Shown: positions 45,950 to 58,351 of the stretch, in pieces
Layout of the letters: each line of letters opens with the position of its first letter
Position numbering within the stretch: position 1 is the first letter of the stretch
Assembly (NCBI GenBank): GCA_036346355.1
Contig: JAYEVF010000042.1
Span: forward strand, 1-64,000
DNA from: Rhipidocladum racemiflorum
Lineage: Eukaryota > Streptophyta > Magnoliopsida > Poales > Poaceae
Direction: 5' to 3'
DNA: 64,000 nucleotides
Made by a program: the position numbers and the translations under genes
The notes under the pieces: generated by a model
The model's input: only the letters and a program-made list of their open reading frames with translations
What the model was told of the DNA's origin: nothing
The model's database searches: none

Positions 45950-48900
45950 TGTCGGGACCCGAATGTGCAAATCCGGACCCTCTGTGTATTCAGCACTAGT
46001 CCAGGATCACCCTAGTGCACACAGTCTCAACATAGATGAATATCACAATCATACACAGCGGAAAAGAGAAATAACACAAATATAGAATATAAACTATCGA
46101 ACGACCTTAAGGTCAACCTTACATTTGTGAAACCTTGACGGCTTCAACTCCAAATAAGCGGCGGAGCGAAGAACATCGGTGAATCCCATCAATACGCCAC
46201 GAACAGCAAGCGGCAGGGTTCGACTCCTAGATAATCGCCTTCTCACGGAACTTCTTCTTCTTCGATGATGTAGACTTTTGCTCACTGGTGATTGTTTGTT
46301 TGCAAGGGGTGAGTACATAAAGCACTCAGCAAGTCATGCACAGAATGCAAGTCTAATAGCTATATGCATGGCTTATTCCAAATGACAGGCTGAAGGGGTT
46401 ATTTTGCAATAAACAGCATTCACAAATATTCATAATAGATTGTAAAGTGGTAAAACAAGTAATAACAGTAATAGATTCCACAGTTATTTCACAAGTAAAC
46501 CATTCCATATCCTTAAACAGTTATCACTTTTCCACAGGCAAATTGCCTCCAAACCCAAGTTCAATTTTGAGAAAAGCTAACCCTTAACTGTAATCCCCGA
46601 GCATTGTCCAGTACCGTGGACTCGGCTATTCGAATAGATTTTACACTCTGCAGAGGTTATACACTTTACCCACAAGATACAATCCACTCACCACGTCAGC
46701 CGTGAATCGCCATACAAGAGTATGCGAATGAGCGATCATAACAAAGTCTTTCGGAAGCCTCTAACTACACAAGTGATCCTCTCCGGTGATTGCACACTAA
46801 CCCTTCCCTTAGCGAAGGCGAAGTTTAGGCCAATCCACCGTTAGATGGGTACCTGGCCGCAGCCCCGGTACGCTCCCCCGTACAACTACACAAAAGGTAT
46901 AGCTGACACCCCGAGGTACCACAAGTAAGTTATTAGCAGCTTAATCAACTAGGTCCGTCCCATTACAGACATGTGGTTGTACGTTTGACTTAGTTCAAAG
47001 GCTTGCAAGGTTAAGTCCTTAGAATGACCAGGGCAAGACTACCCGAAGAACCAAATCAACCTTCCCGGTGCCACAACTGGCCCACCCGATCATAATCTTG
47101 CCACTTGCCCCGGTCTAAGTCATTTTATCACCCCAGTTGATTATTGCGCAACACAATGCCAACGACTCAACATCCTTGAAGAAGTACGAATACCTCCACG
47201 TATCAACTTCATCTTGTCGGCAACACGTCACACCGTTCCAAAATACATTGCATATTCCATTAGTCAATATTGAGCTTTTGTATTTCCAAAACGATGTCAA
47301 AGGTACGTTGCATGGCTAAGCAAACTACTGACGGTCTAAATAACCCATGTCGGCAAAGTATTTAAAGCCAACTATTAATCAAGAAACCTAGGGTGACAAA
47401 TGATTCATGGCGTACAGCTATTATAGACAAGGTGGCAATAACAAGTAGGTTAAATATCTAATCCCAAACTAATTGAAATCAGTTTATATCCAACTAGCAT
47501 GCAATAATTTGAAACAACATAAGTTCGAAAATGGGATCAACATGGTCAAAGCACAACTTGCCTGGCCTTTGCAAACTTTACTGTCCTTTACTCTTTATCC
47601 TTGATCCTTGATCCTCGAGCTTCAACTTCCACTTTCTCGATCCTCAGCTCGTTCGAACGATTTCCGGACGACACGTCTAGCGATAAAGAAACACAAATAC
47701 AACAAAACTCAAAAGACAATTCAAATAAACTCCAAATCAAAAGGAACAGCATTGGGCACAACGGCTCGGATAAAATTAGGAACTTGAAAGGATTGGATCG
47801 AAGATGGGACAAGAGAGGACGGGCTTTCGGAAGAACACCGAAAAGAGAAAGATTAATAACTGGGAGAGAAAGAATACTATTCCGAAGAATATTTCTTCCG
47901 AAGTTATTATCTTGATTGAACAGATAGCGACATATAGGCTCTCGATCTATAGATCGGGTCCATAAGGATATGTTAGTTCACAGTGAACTAAACTGATTCT
48001 CGAAGTTGACTTTTGTTGACCGAACGGACACAGTCAAACAAAAGAGAGACGGATAGATTGGGCACAGGGGTATGACAGATGGCCAATGGTCTATCGACCA
48101 AGTCCACGAAGGAATTCTCGATTAATGGCAGATTAGGTTTTCAGGAATAAGACAAGACAAGTGTCTTACCACGATTGAAACAACGGAAAAGATTGCAAAG
48201 ATAACAACGCGGCTCACGATGAACTTAGTTCATCGAACCGGTCTTAGGTTAGGTTTTGATTCGGCTTTGAAGATGATATGACGATGAGACTAGGCTCACG
48301 TCATGATGATAGAACAGATGAAGGCATCGCACTAGGGTTTGTGCAAAAATACACGCATGCGATGACAACGAAGCGAAGAGCCAGCGTTAACGATGGGCGT
48401 TAGCGGCAAAATGTTAACGACGGGCATTAACGATGGAGCGTTAACGGCAGGCGTTAACGGCAGGCGTGCGGGCGTTAACGGCGAGGCGTGCGGCAAAAGC
48501 GTTAACGGAGGAGCGTTAACGGCGAAGCGTTAACAGCGTTAAGCGTGCGGCAAAGCGTTATGAAGGCGTTAGCAGCGAAAGCGTGCGGAGGCGTGCAGCG
48601 AGGCGTGCGGTAAACGTGCGGCAAAAGCGTTAACGGAAGGCGTTAACGGCAAGCGTTAAAGGAAGGCGTGCGGTAAGCGATGCGGCAAAACGTTAACGGC
48701 AAAAGCGTGCGAAAGGCGTGCGCAAGCGTTAACGTGCGGAAGCGTGCAGCGGAAGCGTTAACAGCAACGAATGCGGAGAACGCGTTAACGTCGGAGCGTT
48801 AACGGCGGAGGTCAAACAATGATAGGGTACTCATGAAGCGAAGTAGCGACCGTCGGTACAACGACACGGCCGCGACAAAACGCTACCAAGGACGGCTAAC

Positions 48901-50600
48901 CGGTGCGCGAACCGGCGGCACGGGCTAGGTTGAAAAACGACGGGTTTAGGCCGGAATCGGCTCCGACGGCAAACAGAGGCCAAAAGAATCTTAAGGATGG
49001 GTCAAAACAGTACAAGATGATCCACCGGACGCGACAACACGGCCGGAGCGAGCTAAAATAGCCGGCGTCAAAAGGCGACGCGCGGCGACGGCAAACGGTG
49101 GCCTAAATATATAAAAAAAAAATTCGGAGGACGGGATGGCAAAGAGAGAATGTCTACTGCGTAGAATGCGGCGAGCCGAACTCAACGGTATAGGCGGATT
49201 TTGCGGCGCCCTTCCGGATTAATCACAAAGTGGCGATTAACGGGTTTCGGATCAAAACTTTGGACGGCCATAACTTCTAAAATAATGATCGGAACTTAAC
49301 GAAATTTGCCCGAGAGCTAGATGGGACCAAGAGGCACACCGTGACGCAGGTGGCTCGAAGAAATACCTTCTGGAACAGCGGGAGGCGAGGAAATTTGCAT
49401 TTATGCGAAGCAGTCTGTTCGCAGTCTGGGTGGAGAAATTAATTTGCTGCGCCCAATCTAGAGTGAGAAACCATGAGGCAAGATGTGCATCACGTAGAGG
49501 ACATCCCCAGGAGTCTACACAAAAAATTTCACGGTCAAACTCCAAAAATTGAGGAAGTTATGGCCTCGGCAAGATTCGAGATTGTAACGGTCATAACTTT
49601 TGATCCCTTGGGCCAAATTGGCTGAATTTTAGACAGCAAGCAGATGGTACCTTGTGGCACACCACGGCGAAGACGGATCTCGAAAAGAGTCGACAAGCTG
49701 CCCGGGACGTGGCTCCAAAGTTCGGCCGTCGTTGGGCGACGTTCGGACGACATTGGATGGATCTCGGAGTTTTGGAGATGATCCGGAGGTTGAAGATCCG
49801 TGGGAGAGGTCATGGGAGGTCTACATGAGGTTAGGGTGGCGTCTAGGTCAAGAAAAATCAAGTTTGTACGCGTTTGGAGCAAAAACGGGTCTTGTAGGCA
49901 TTTTATCGAGCAGTTTCCGTGCATGAATCGGATCCGGGCGACGTGGGCCAATGGGGGCACGACACGTGGCGTGGGGGGGCGGCTGGGCTGGCTTGGGCGT
50001 GCGCTGGGCTGGCTTGTGGGCGCGCGTGGCCAGTGACCTAGCCACGGCCTGTGAGAGAGAGGGAGTGGGCGAGGTGGGCCGTGGGGGGGGGGCGAGTGGG
50101 CCGGCGGGGAGGAGAGAGAGGGATGAGGCCCAAATCAATTTTCGAAATTTTGCAGCATTTTTCTAATAAAAACAATTCCACAAATTCAATTAAATCAATA
50201 GAGGCAATAAAAATAACAGAAAAATTCTAGAAAAATTCCAGAAAATATTTTGAGACATTTTGAACTCAAATAAAATATTTGCAACAAAACTTTATATAAA
50301 ATTTTCCAAATAATTAATTAATTTCAATAAAAGGGCTTAATACAAATTGATTCCGAATAAATCCAATAAATAGCAAACAAGCTCCGAAAAATCTCAAAAA
50401 TTACAGGAAAACTTCTTGAAGCACAAGGAATCCAAATAAAATAAGATTTATTTTATTTGAGGTTTAGAATAATCAAATTAAATTGTTTTAGCTTTTAGAA
50501 AATTCAAATCAAGTTTTATAAACGCGAGAAAATCGACGGAAATTTTTGGGAAGCTAAACTAAACCAAAATTTTTGAAAACCCAAATTTTGGGATGTTACA
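45950..50600 (-). repeat. C 5' LTR
   Basis: 4651 bp, TGTCGGGACCCG to GGGATGTTACA. It contains the second copy of the GTTAAC minisatellite (48385-48810) and the TATA-like box (about 49105-49120). Differences from the 3' LTR concentrate in the minisatellite and at CAG/CTG or CCG/CGG sites. Confidence 0.92.
48385..48810. repeat. GTTAAC-rich minisatellite in the C 5' LTR
   Basis: I count 15 GTTAAC in about 425 bp, interleaved with GCGTGCGG and GGCAAAAGC units. Unit order differs from the 3' LTR copy although the flanks are nearly identical, so the array changes faster than the rest of the LTR. Confidence 0.85.
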
Positions 50601-52087
50601 TGGAGGGTGCCTACTCCTCGCTTCCCCACACCGCGGTGGATGGAATCACGATGTAGGACTTACTCATTGGCTCTCCTGATTAGTCATAACTTTCTCACCG
50701 ACCTTCCCCGGACTAGTTATGACTTTCTCACCGCCAGGGCCATGTAGCATGCCATTTATGCAAATATGCCAACATCATAATTAACTTGTATATTAACACA
50801 TGGCATCATAACATAATAAGCATACTCATCATATCATTGGCAATCATTTAAGTATGGCAAGTGATCATATTATGTAATCAATTTTTATCTAGTCTCAACA
50901 AGCAACCTACAAATCGCTATTCATTACAATACACTTGCCTCAACCGCGGGCAACGGATTGGCGGGAAGTAGAAAGGCACTCCCGGGGTCACACCACCTGC
51001 ACAAAGGTACCACACACTCACAATCATGTTCACAAAACAGTACGCAAACCCTCATCTACCCTGACATTGCCAACTACTCGCAACACCCAAAAACAGAGGT
51101 TCTGTCCCGTCGGGACAGCAGCCTTCCAAAAGGCATAACTTGTGTTCTGGGACTCCGAATCAATTAAACGAGTACATCCTCGTGTAGCTTAGGAAATTTC
51201 CCAACTTTTTCTAAGTATACGGAAAGACTGATTCGGACTCTAAAGTGGTTTAATCTACAGAATACCGTGCTTTGTTCCAATCACGTCACAGATTTTACCA
51301 CGCTCGGTAAAACAGCCATAACTTTCAAACGGCTGATCAGAATTGGACGTTCTTTATACCCACGGAAAAATATTGAAATTACCTACAACTTCTTCAACAG
51401 GAGGACGTCCAAATTCGGACTCTAAATTGGCGAAAAACCGAACCCTAGGTCGACTGCTCATGCTGTCCAAAACAGAGAACGTGGCAACTTCTAGATCTAA
51501 TCCAATCTACTCAATTCCAACACCACCAATTGATCTAAAAACATGATAATGATCCTTAGAACAGTACCTAGCCCAACCCCAAGGAGTCTCATGGCCATAC
51601 CTTCGCCCGACGCACGACAACCCAATAGATCTCCTTCCGGATCGCTTCTCGCTCCAACGGATTTATCTTCGAGGTGCAGGGGTGGGGAGGCTACCCTAGG
51701 GCAGCAAGGGGGTGGAGAGGTGGGGAGCAAAGGGGCAAGGGGAGGGGGCGCACGACCAAAGGGGGAGAGGGGGGTGGCGGCTAGGGCTCAAGGGGGAGGT
51801 GGGGCGCCCAAGGGCAGGGTGGGGCGCAACAAGGGGGCAGGGGGAGCCCATTAAACCAGCCCATACAGGAATCCTAGTCCTAAATGGACTCATACTCCAT
51901 CCCACCAAAGCCCACAACCCCTTCTTTTAGGCCTAAACTCCCCCGGAAAGGCCCAAACTCCCGGAAACGGCCCGGAAACGCAATTAAACCTCATACCATA
52001 TGGTTTTAACCTCCAATACCATATTTCATAATGTTTTTAACCTCATCATGCACATTAAATATGGTTATGACACTCCGTGGTGTCACA

Positions 52088-53488
52088 TTCTCCCCCCTTC
52101 AACAGGATTCGACCTCGAATCTAAAACGCACCAAAACGCAACCCAGCAAAAACTGAAGATAGCTAGGTTTCACATCACATACCTGAGGTGAAAAGATCAG
52201 GATACTTCTCGTGCATGCGAGGCTCCAGCTCCCAAGTTGCCTCTCTCTCGGTCTGATGTGACCACAAGACTTTGACAAACTTGAGCGTCCTATTCTTCAT
52301 CACTCGCTCCGAAGTCCCCAGAATTTTCAAAGGACGGGACTCGAAGGTGAGGTCCTGCTCAAGCACTAATGGTTCTAACGGAACCACCAACTCTGGATCA
52401 TGCAAGTATTTCCTCAACATCGAGACATGGAACACATTGTGCACACCTTGCATTGACTCCGGTAGCTCCAGACGATAAGCCAGCTTACCAACTCGGGCGA
52501 TGATAGGAAATGGCCCAACATACCTCGGACTGAGTTTTCCTTTGGTGCCAAATCGAACCACACCCTTGGTGGGAGATACTCGCAAGAGTACGCTATCACC
52601 CACCTCAAACTCCAAATCTCGCCTCCTAACATCAGCATAGCTTTTCTGTCGGCTCTGCGCTGCAAGAAGATTCTGCCGTACCTCCGCTACGCTATCAACA
52701 GTCTGCTGAACCCAATCTGGTCCAAGAACTGCTCTCTCTCCTACAACATCCCAACAAAGCGGCGATCTGCACTTCCGGCCATACAGTACCTCATAAGGAG
52801 CAGCCCGGATGCTGGAATGATAGCTGTTATTATACGCAAACTCTGCTAATGGCAAATGATCTTCCCAGCTACCTTTTCAAGCCATCACACAGGCCCTGAG
52901 CATGTCCTCCAAAGTTTGGATGGTACGCTCAGACTGCCCATCTGTCTAAGGGTGGAAAGCGGTACTAAGGCGAAGCTGTGTACCCAAAGCACTCTGTAAG
53001 CTCTCCCAAAACTTGGAGACAAACTTCGCATCTCGATCAGAAATAATGGTCTTGGGTACACCATGCAGTCTCACAATCTCCCGCACATAGATGGGAGCCA
53101 AATTGCTCGCTGAATTGGTAGTGCGGATAGGAATGAAATGCACGGACTTGCTGAGACGGTCCACCACAACCCAAACAGCATCCTTCCCTTGTGGAGTATG
53201 ATGTAGGCCAACCACGAAATCCATGGAGATGTCATCCCAAGGCCACACAGGAATCTCTAATGGCTGCAACAGACCAGCAGGACGTTTGTGTTCGGCCTTG
53301 ATCTTCTGACAAATCCCACAGGACGCCACATACTTAGCAATATCCACTCTCATCCTTTTCCACCAGAAAATCTTTTTCAAGTCCCTGTACATCTTGGTTT
53401 CCCCAGGGTGGACCGTGTACGGGGTGCGATGAGCCTCTTTCAGAATATCCTCTTTCACTTGGGATTTAAAGTGCGCCTGAGCGACCAC
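52088..53488 (-). pseudogene. D polypurine tract, integrase and chromodomain
   Basis: The tract lies at 52088-52104 (minus strand GTTGAAGGGGGGAGAATG). The frame 52946-53488 (180 residues) holds the HHCC domain (EAHRTPYTVHPGETKMYRDL, CGICQKIK) and core (SMDFVVGLHHTP, HGVPKTIISDRDAKFVS) and ends at TAG after AFHP. About 30 codons later a TGA interrupts again. The frame 52175-52855 (226 residues) then carries the core end, C-terminal domain (VLLRVSPTKGVVRFGTKGKL) and chromodomain (ESRPLKILGTSERVMKN, then REATWELEPRM). Only nonsense codons separate the pieces, making D the best-preserved pol of this family here. Confidence 0.87.
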
Positions 53489-53571
53489 GAAACCTTAAAG
53501 CTCCCACATCATCAATGGTAAAGTCTCGGACTTACCATCCTCAAAGCGTTCCTCACTGCTGGAGCAACCGA

Positions 53572-55197
53572 TCATCTTCTTTGTGCCTCCCGCTTTGCAC
53601 GCTGGGAATCGGCCGACTCAAGAATCAATTGAGTTTCAGCTTGCACGGTCCCAGCAAAGCAGTAGGAGACTCCCAAATGCTCAAAATCAGCAACAAGACA
53701 ATCAATGACAAGGGGCATTGTCTTGCGACTGAGGGCGTCAGCCACCACATTCGCCTTACCCGGATGGTACTGGATAGTGAGGTCATAATCCTTTATCAAT
53801 TCCAGCCACCTCCTCTGCCTCAAGTTCAAATCTTTCTGAGTAAAGATGTACTTGAGGCTCTTGTGATCAGTGAAGATATCACAAGACTCGCCATACAGGT
53901 AATGCCTCCATATCTTCAATGCAAACACCACAGCGGCTAGCTCAAGATCATGCGTGGGATAATTCTGCTCATGCTTTTTCAACTGCCTCGATGCATAAGC
54001 AATCACCTTGCCATCTTGCATGAGCACACAACCAAGTCCCAAACGAGAAGCATCAGAATAAACAGTGAAGCGCTTCCCAGGCTCGGGAAGGGTAAGAACA
54101 GGAGCAGTCACTAACTTCTCCTTCAAAGTGCAGAAACTGAGCTCACACTCTGCAGTCCACTGAAATTTCATCCCCTTCTGAGTTAGCTGCGAAAGTGGCT
54201 TGGCAATGAAAGAGAAATCCTGCACAAAACGCCGATAGTAGCCAGCTAACCCAAGGAAACTACGCACCTCTTTGACATTGGAAGGCCTCTTCCAATCCAA
54301 AACTGCTGAGACTTTGCTAGGATCTACAGATATGCCCTCTGGATTGATGATGTGGCCAAGGAAACCCACTTCTGAAATCCAGAACTCGCACTTTTTCAGT
54401 TTAGCAAAGAATTGATTCTCCCTCAAGGTGCTCAGCACAAGCCTCAAATGCCGCTCATGCTCCTCTTCTGATTTAGAGTAAACCAGAATGTCATCGATGA
54501 ACACTACCACAAATTCATCAAGGTACTTGTGTAGCATACTGTTCATCGCCTCCATAAAGACAGCAGGAGCATTAGTTAGTCCAAAAGACATAACTTTAAA
54601 TTCATAATGCCCATACCTAGTGGAGAAAGCAGTCTTCTCAATATCCTGCTCCCTCACACGGATCTGATTGTACCCCGACTGAAGATCAATCTTGGAGAAC
54701 ACCTTTGCTCCCTTCAGTTGGTCAAACAGATCCTCAATGCGAGGCAAAGGATACTTGTTCTTGACTGTCACTTGATTAAGAGCACGATAATCAATGCACA
54801 TGCGCCAACTTCCATCCTTCTTCTAGACGAAGAGAACGGGTGCTCCCCATGGCAAAACACTACGCCGAATAAAGCCCTTGTCCAACAGATCCTCCAACTG
54901 CTTTTTCAACTCGTCTTGAAAAGGACGAGCCAAGTGGTATGGAGAGATAGAAATAGGTCGAGTGCCCGGAACAAGATCAATACGAAACTCCACATTCCTC
55001 ACAGGAGGTAAACCAGGCAACTCGTCAGGGAACACATCAACAAACTCCTTCACTACAGGAATTTCCTCAATGGAAGCTGAGGAAGATGGCTTTTCTGACA
55101 AAGCCAAGAGGAAACCCAACTGCCTCAAACGGCGACCAGAAAACAGGCTAGCCAAAGCAAAGACGGAACTGGAAGGTATACCACCCTGAAAAGTCAA
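53572..55197 (-). pseudogene. D reverse transcriptase and RNase H, one in-frame stop
   Basis: One continuous frame of about 540 codons with a single TAG (54823-54825) in the RT fingers after PWGAPVLFV. Upstream: EIPVVKEFVDVFPDELPGLPP and the start of RT. Downstream: CIDYRALNQVTVKNKYPLP, FSKIDLQSGYNQIRV, the intact catalytic box FIDD (54490-54501), the thumb (VRSFLGLAGYYRRF) and RNase H with YSDAS, ELAAV and FTDHKSL (about 53720-54070). The end reads GKANVVADALSRK. Length and order are normal for the family. Confidence 0.9.
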
Positions 55198-55555
55198 CTC
55201 TACCCCCGACGGGGCCTACAAGGTAACCGTCCGCAAAAAGCAATTGATCTTGGCACAGTACTGATTTAACCAATACATGCCCAAAATGACATCAAAAGGA
55301 GCCAACTGGATCACCATAAGATTGGCAAAGAAAACCTCATCATCAATGACAATGGTGCAACCCGGGCAAACCAAAGAACTAGCGATCAAACCCCGTGAGA
55401 ACCGACTATCACGGACTCGGAGAATCGCTGAACTCCCAACTTAGCTCTACTAGCAAACTCGGATGACACAAAGGAATAGGATGCTCGGAATCAAAGCAGA
55501 ACAAAGGCATCAACGGAATCCACAAGCAAAGTACACGAAACCACCTCTGGATGCC
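55198..55555 (-). pseudogene. D protease region (broken)
   Basis: Lies between gag and RT. Remnants of the family pattern are readable: VDSVDAFVLL near 55500 (active-site region shifted out of frame) and, on the minus strand, a stretch matching E 14990-15100 (GCTIVIDDEVFFANL, then ILGMYWL). No complete frame. Confidence 0.6.
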
Positions 55556-56943
55556 CTACCGACTGGCCGTCGGCAAGGCGTACACTCTGGTGGCGCGGGA
55601 CAGGGAGCCCCGACTCGGTGATGCCCCAACAAGGCTGGGGCGGAGGAGGCAAGCGAGGAGCGACGGCTGCGGGCACCGATCTTGATTCTTTGGTGGCGCC
55701 CACGCAAAGGGCGGCTGAGGAGCAGGAGCCGCCATCAGGTGCACCGATCCTCTAGAAGACACCGCTGGAGTGGGAGGAGAAGGCACCGTCTCCCACTTGA
55801 TGATGCTACCGGGATTCATCCGGCAGACTCGTCCCATGTGGCCGGGCTTGCCACAGTGGTTGCAACTCCCGGTCCAACCACACTCTGAAGCACGGTGCTT
55901 ACCACCGCACTTGAAGCACATCATGCCCTGCCCGGGCACAGGACGAACAGCCGCTCGCGAGGAAGATGACTGAGGCGGCCTCATCTTAGCCCCTGAGGAG
56001 GAGCCCTGTCCCCCCTTGAACTTCTTGAAGGTGGGTCGCTGAGATGACCCACCTCCACCACCACCAAAGGTCCTCTTCTGACCCCCGCCTGGGGCCGCAG
56101 GAACCCCTGAACCACCCGGGTTTTGCCTGTCCCGGGAGAGCTCCAACTCGAGCTCCATGCCCTTCGCCTGCTCCACCACGGAGTAGAAGTCACGAGGGAC
56201 AGTCGCCCCCATGACAACTCTGAACTCCTGGTTGAGGCCTCTACGGAACCTCCTCGCCTTCTCCCGATCGTCGGCTGCCACGGTAAACCTGCAAGCTCCA
56301 CGCTGTTGAACTCCACATCATACTCTGCCACCGACCTCTTTCCCTAGGAAAGAGTCGTCAGAGTATGCTCCATCTGCTCAAGGAAAGACTCTGGGTAGAA
56401 CTTGGCTCGGAAGCGAGCCACAAAGTCCTCCCAGGTGATCGGACCAAGGTCGGGGGCTCTAGCAGCCATAACCCCCTCCCACCAGATATCAGCTTGGCCC
56501 TTCAGCTGAAAAGCCACAAAGCGAGCCCTCTGGACCATGGTCAACTCTAGGACCTCAAAATGCCTCTCCATGTACCGCAGCCAATCTGCCGACTGCATCG
56601 GTGTGCCCGTTCCGTCAAAAGTGTCAAGACAGAGGGGACATCCACTCCCGGAGACTCATCCTCGGCTCCGGCTGTGAGAGCAGCAAGCTGGGGCGGCTGC
56701 GAGGGAGGCACAACGGAGAGGCTGCCCATGGCTAGCCGGGCGCAGCTCTGAATCTCCCTCTGCAGAGCTGAACCAAATCCGCATTGGCGGCGGTACCTCG
56801 ACCCCGATGTGCGGCAGGAGCTCCTGCGCTGGCCCATGAGCATTGAGCGACGCGCTACCCTCAGCTACCGACTCAGCAACTCCCTGAGAACCTCGCCCCT
56901 GGCCTCCACGGCCACGGCAACCACGGCCTTTAGCCCTCGGCAT
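55556..56943 (-). pseudogene. D gag (broken)
   Basis: The start is ATG at 56943 (MPRAKGRGCRGRGGQGRG), a Gly/Arg-rich N-terminus that soon shifts frame. The capsid part is at 56344-56598 (DWLRYMERHFEVLEL, FVAFQLKGQADIWWEG). The 241-residue frame 55556-56281 has the capsid end, a Gly/Ser linker, and two adjacent zinc knuckles (CFKCGGKHRASEC then CNHCGKPGHMGRVC, about 55820-55920), followed by a Pro-rich tail. At least three frame breaks. Confidence 0.8.
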
Positions 56944-57262
56944 GGCTGCTTTAGACAGACAACCATCCAAACACAAAACCATAAACACAACATCAAATAA
57001 TCAAGAACAAAGATCTAACATCATCATAGATATAATCTTTATTAAATAATCAAGCGCAATGCAATAATGAACCAAAACCCCATCCTACTGTGCAACCAAG
57101 TGTGTCAAATTACTTATTCCACTTTTGCAAGTTTTAATGTTGCTATCCTATGACAAAGTTTTAGTTAAAACCTAAGCCATATTTCTAAGTTATCCCACAT
57201 CACATTTTAGTTGTAACCTAAGGTATGGCACTAAAAATACCCATTCCAAGGACCTACAGCCC

Positions 57263-57274
57263 GCTCTGATACCA
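57263..57274 (-). other. D primer-binding site and leader
   Basis: The minus strand reads TGGTATCAGAGC, complementary to initiator tRNA-Met, four bases from the LTR edge. The leader 56944-57262 is non-coding and matches the leaders of G (37529-37850) and E. Confidence 0.88.
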
Positions 57275-57278
57275 ACAG

Positions 57279-58351
57279 TAACACCCTGACATCTAGTATG
57301 CCTGAATGCTACCAAACATAAGCTAAACAACATCTAAATACCAAGAATTACGGTAAATTACAGCAAAGGAGTAAATGCTAAAACCCGAGATTTCGGCAGC
57401 ATCTCCTTTGTTTTAACATGGTTTGAAGGAGCAACAACAGTATAGCAATATATGGCAATATGAGAGAACTAAAACAGTAATAATTAAAGACTTAACAACA
57501 ATATAAGTCTAGTTTCAAGTATTTAATGTCTCCAAGAGTCAAACGAACAATAAGACTCTCATTTAGCAAAGCTAAACCTTAAAGCAATAATCATCACACG
57601 CAGTTTATTATCAAAGACTAAATGAATGACTTGTGGAATCAAATGAGTGAAGCTACATGCGGAAGTGTGACTATTTCCCTTCCCCGCATGCTGGTCTCAT
57701 GGTACCTAAAACAACAAGAAAACACAAGCGTGAGTTCAAAACTCAGCAAGCATATTGTAATGGTACAACAAGAACAATTACATGGCAATAATATCTCACA
57801 TCATGTAAACCGTCTCATTCATGATCACATATCATTATCATCATCTTTATGTATGCAATACAATGCGATGCGATGCTCATATCTCCTTGGAAACTCATAC
57901 CGGTATGGTTGAGTACACACCCGTCGGTGTGCACCCTCTCCCCCCTTCCATCCCGAAGATGGAGGGTGCCTCCTCCTCGCTTCCCCACACCGCGGTGGAT
58001 GGAATCACGATGTAGGACTTACTCATTGACTCTCCAGATTAGTCATAACTTTCTCACCGACCTTCCCCGGACTAGTTATGACTTTCTCACCGCCCGTGCC
58101 ATGTAGCTTGCCATTTATACAAATATGCCAACATCATAATTAACTTGTACATTAACACATGGCATCATAACATAATAAGCATACTCATCATATCATTGGC
58201 AATCATTTAAGTATGGCAAGTGATCATATCATGTAATCAATTTTCATCTAGTCTCAACAAGCAACCTACAAATCACTATTCATTACAATACACTTGCCTC
58301 AACCGCGGGCAACGGATTGGCGGGAAGTAGAAGGCACTCCCGGGGTCACAC
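57279..58351 (-). repeat. D 5' LTR, cut by H
   Basis: Runs from TAACACCCTGACATC to GGGGTCACAC, where H begins. It keeps the uninterrupted target site of C (TGGAG once, 57960-57964). The continuation is seen in the shared LTR at 50997 onward (ACCTGCACAAAGG). The missing part would lie beyond the right end of H, outside the window. Confidence 0.88.

Larger units (their letters stand above)
38557..50600 (-). mobile_element. Element C: giant-LTR Ty3/Gypsy, mostly gag
   Basis: 12.0 kb, flanked by TGGAG (38552-38556 and 50601-50605). LTRs of 4664 and 4651 bp make up about 77 percent of the element. The 2.7 kb internal domain holds polypurine tract, a short remnant of the pol end, gag with many zinc knuckles and primer site. 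Protease, RT, RNase H and the integrase core are absent, so it depends on other elements if mobile at all. Outer LTR ends resemble those of A, so it is related to that family. Confidence 0.9.
37870..52087 (-). repeat. Shared LTR of G and D, interrupted by C
   Basis: Without C and one TGGAG copy it is about 2.17 kb, from TAACACCCTGG to CCGTGGTGTCACA. The empty-site form is preserved in the D right LTR at 57945-57975. The second part (50606-52087) includes the G-rich tract 51672-51852 and a block (51100-51480) also present in E (35220-35600). Long frames here are chance. Confidence 0.88.
36785..58351 (-). mobile_element. Elements G and D: LTR-sharing tandem, split by C and cut by H
   Basis: Minus-strand tandem: LTR end of G (36785-36807), G internal domain (36808-37869), shared LTR (37870-38556 plus 50606-52087, interrupted by C), D internal domain with pol and gag (52088-57278), D 5' LTR (57279-58351, cut by H). 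G is non-autonomous and D is the coding partner. This is the oldest layer of the nest: E, C and H are all inserted in its LTRs. Confidence 0.83.
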
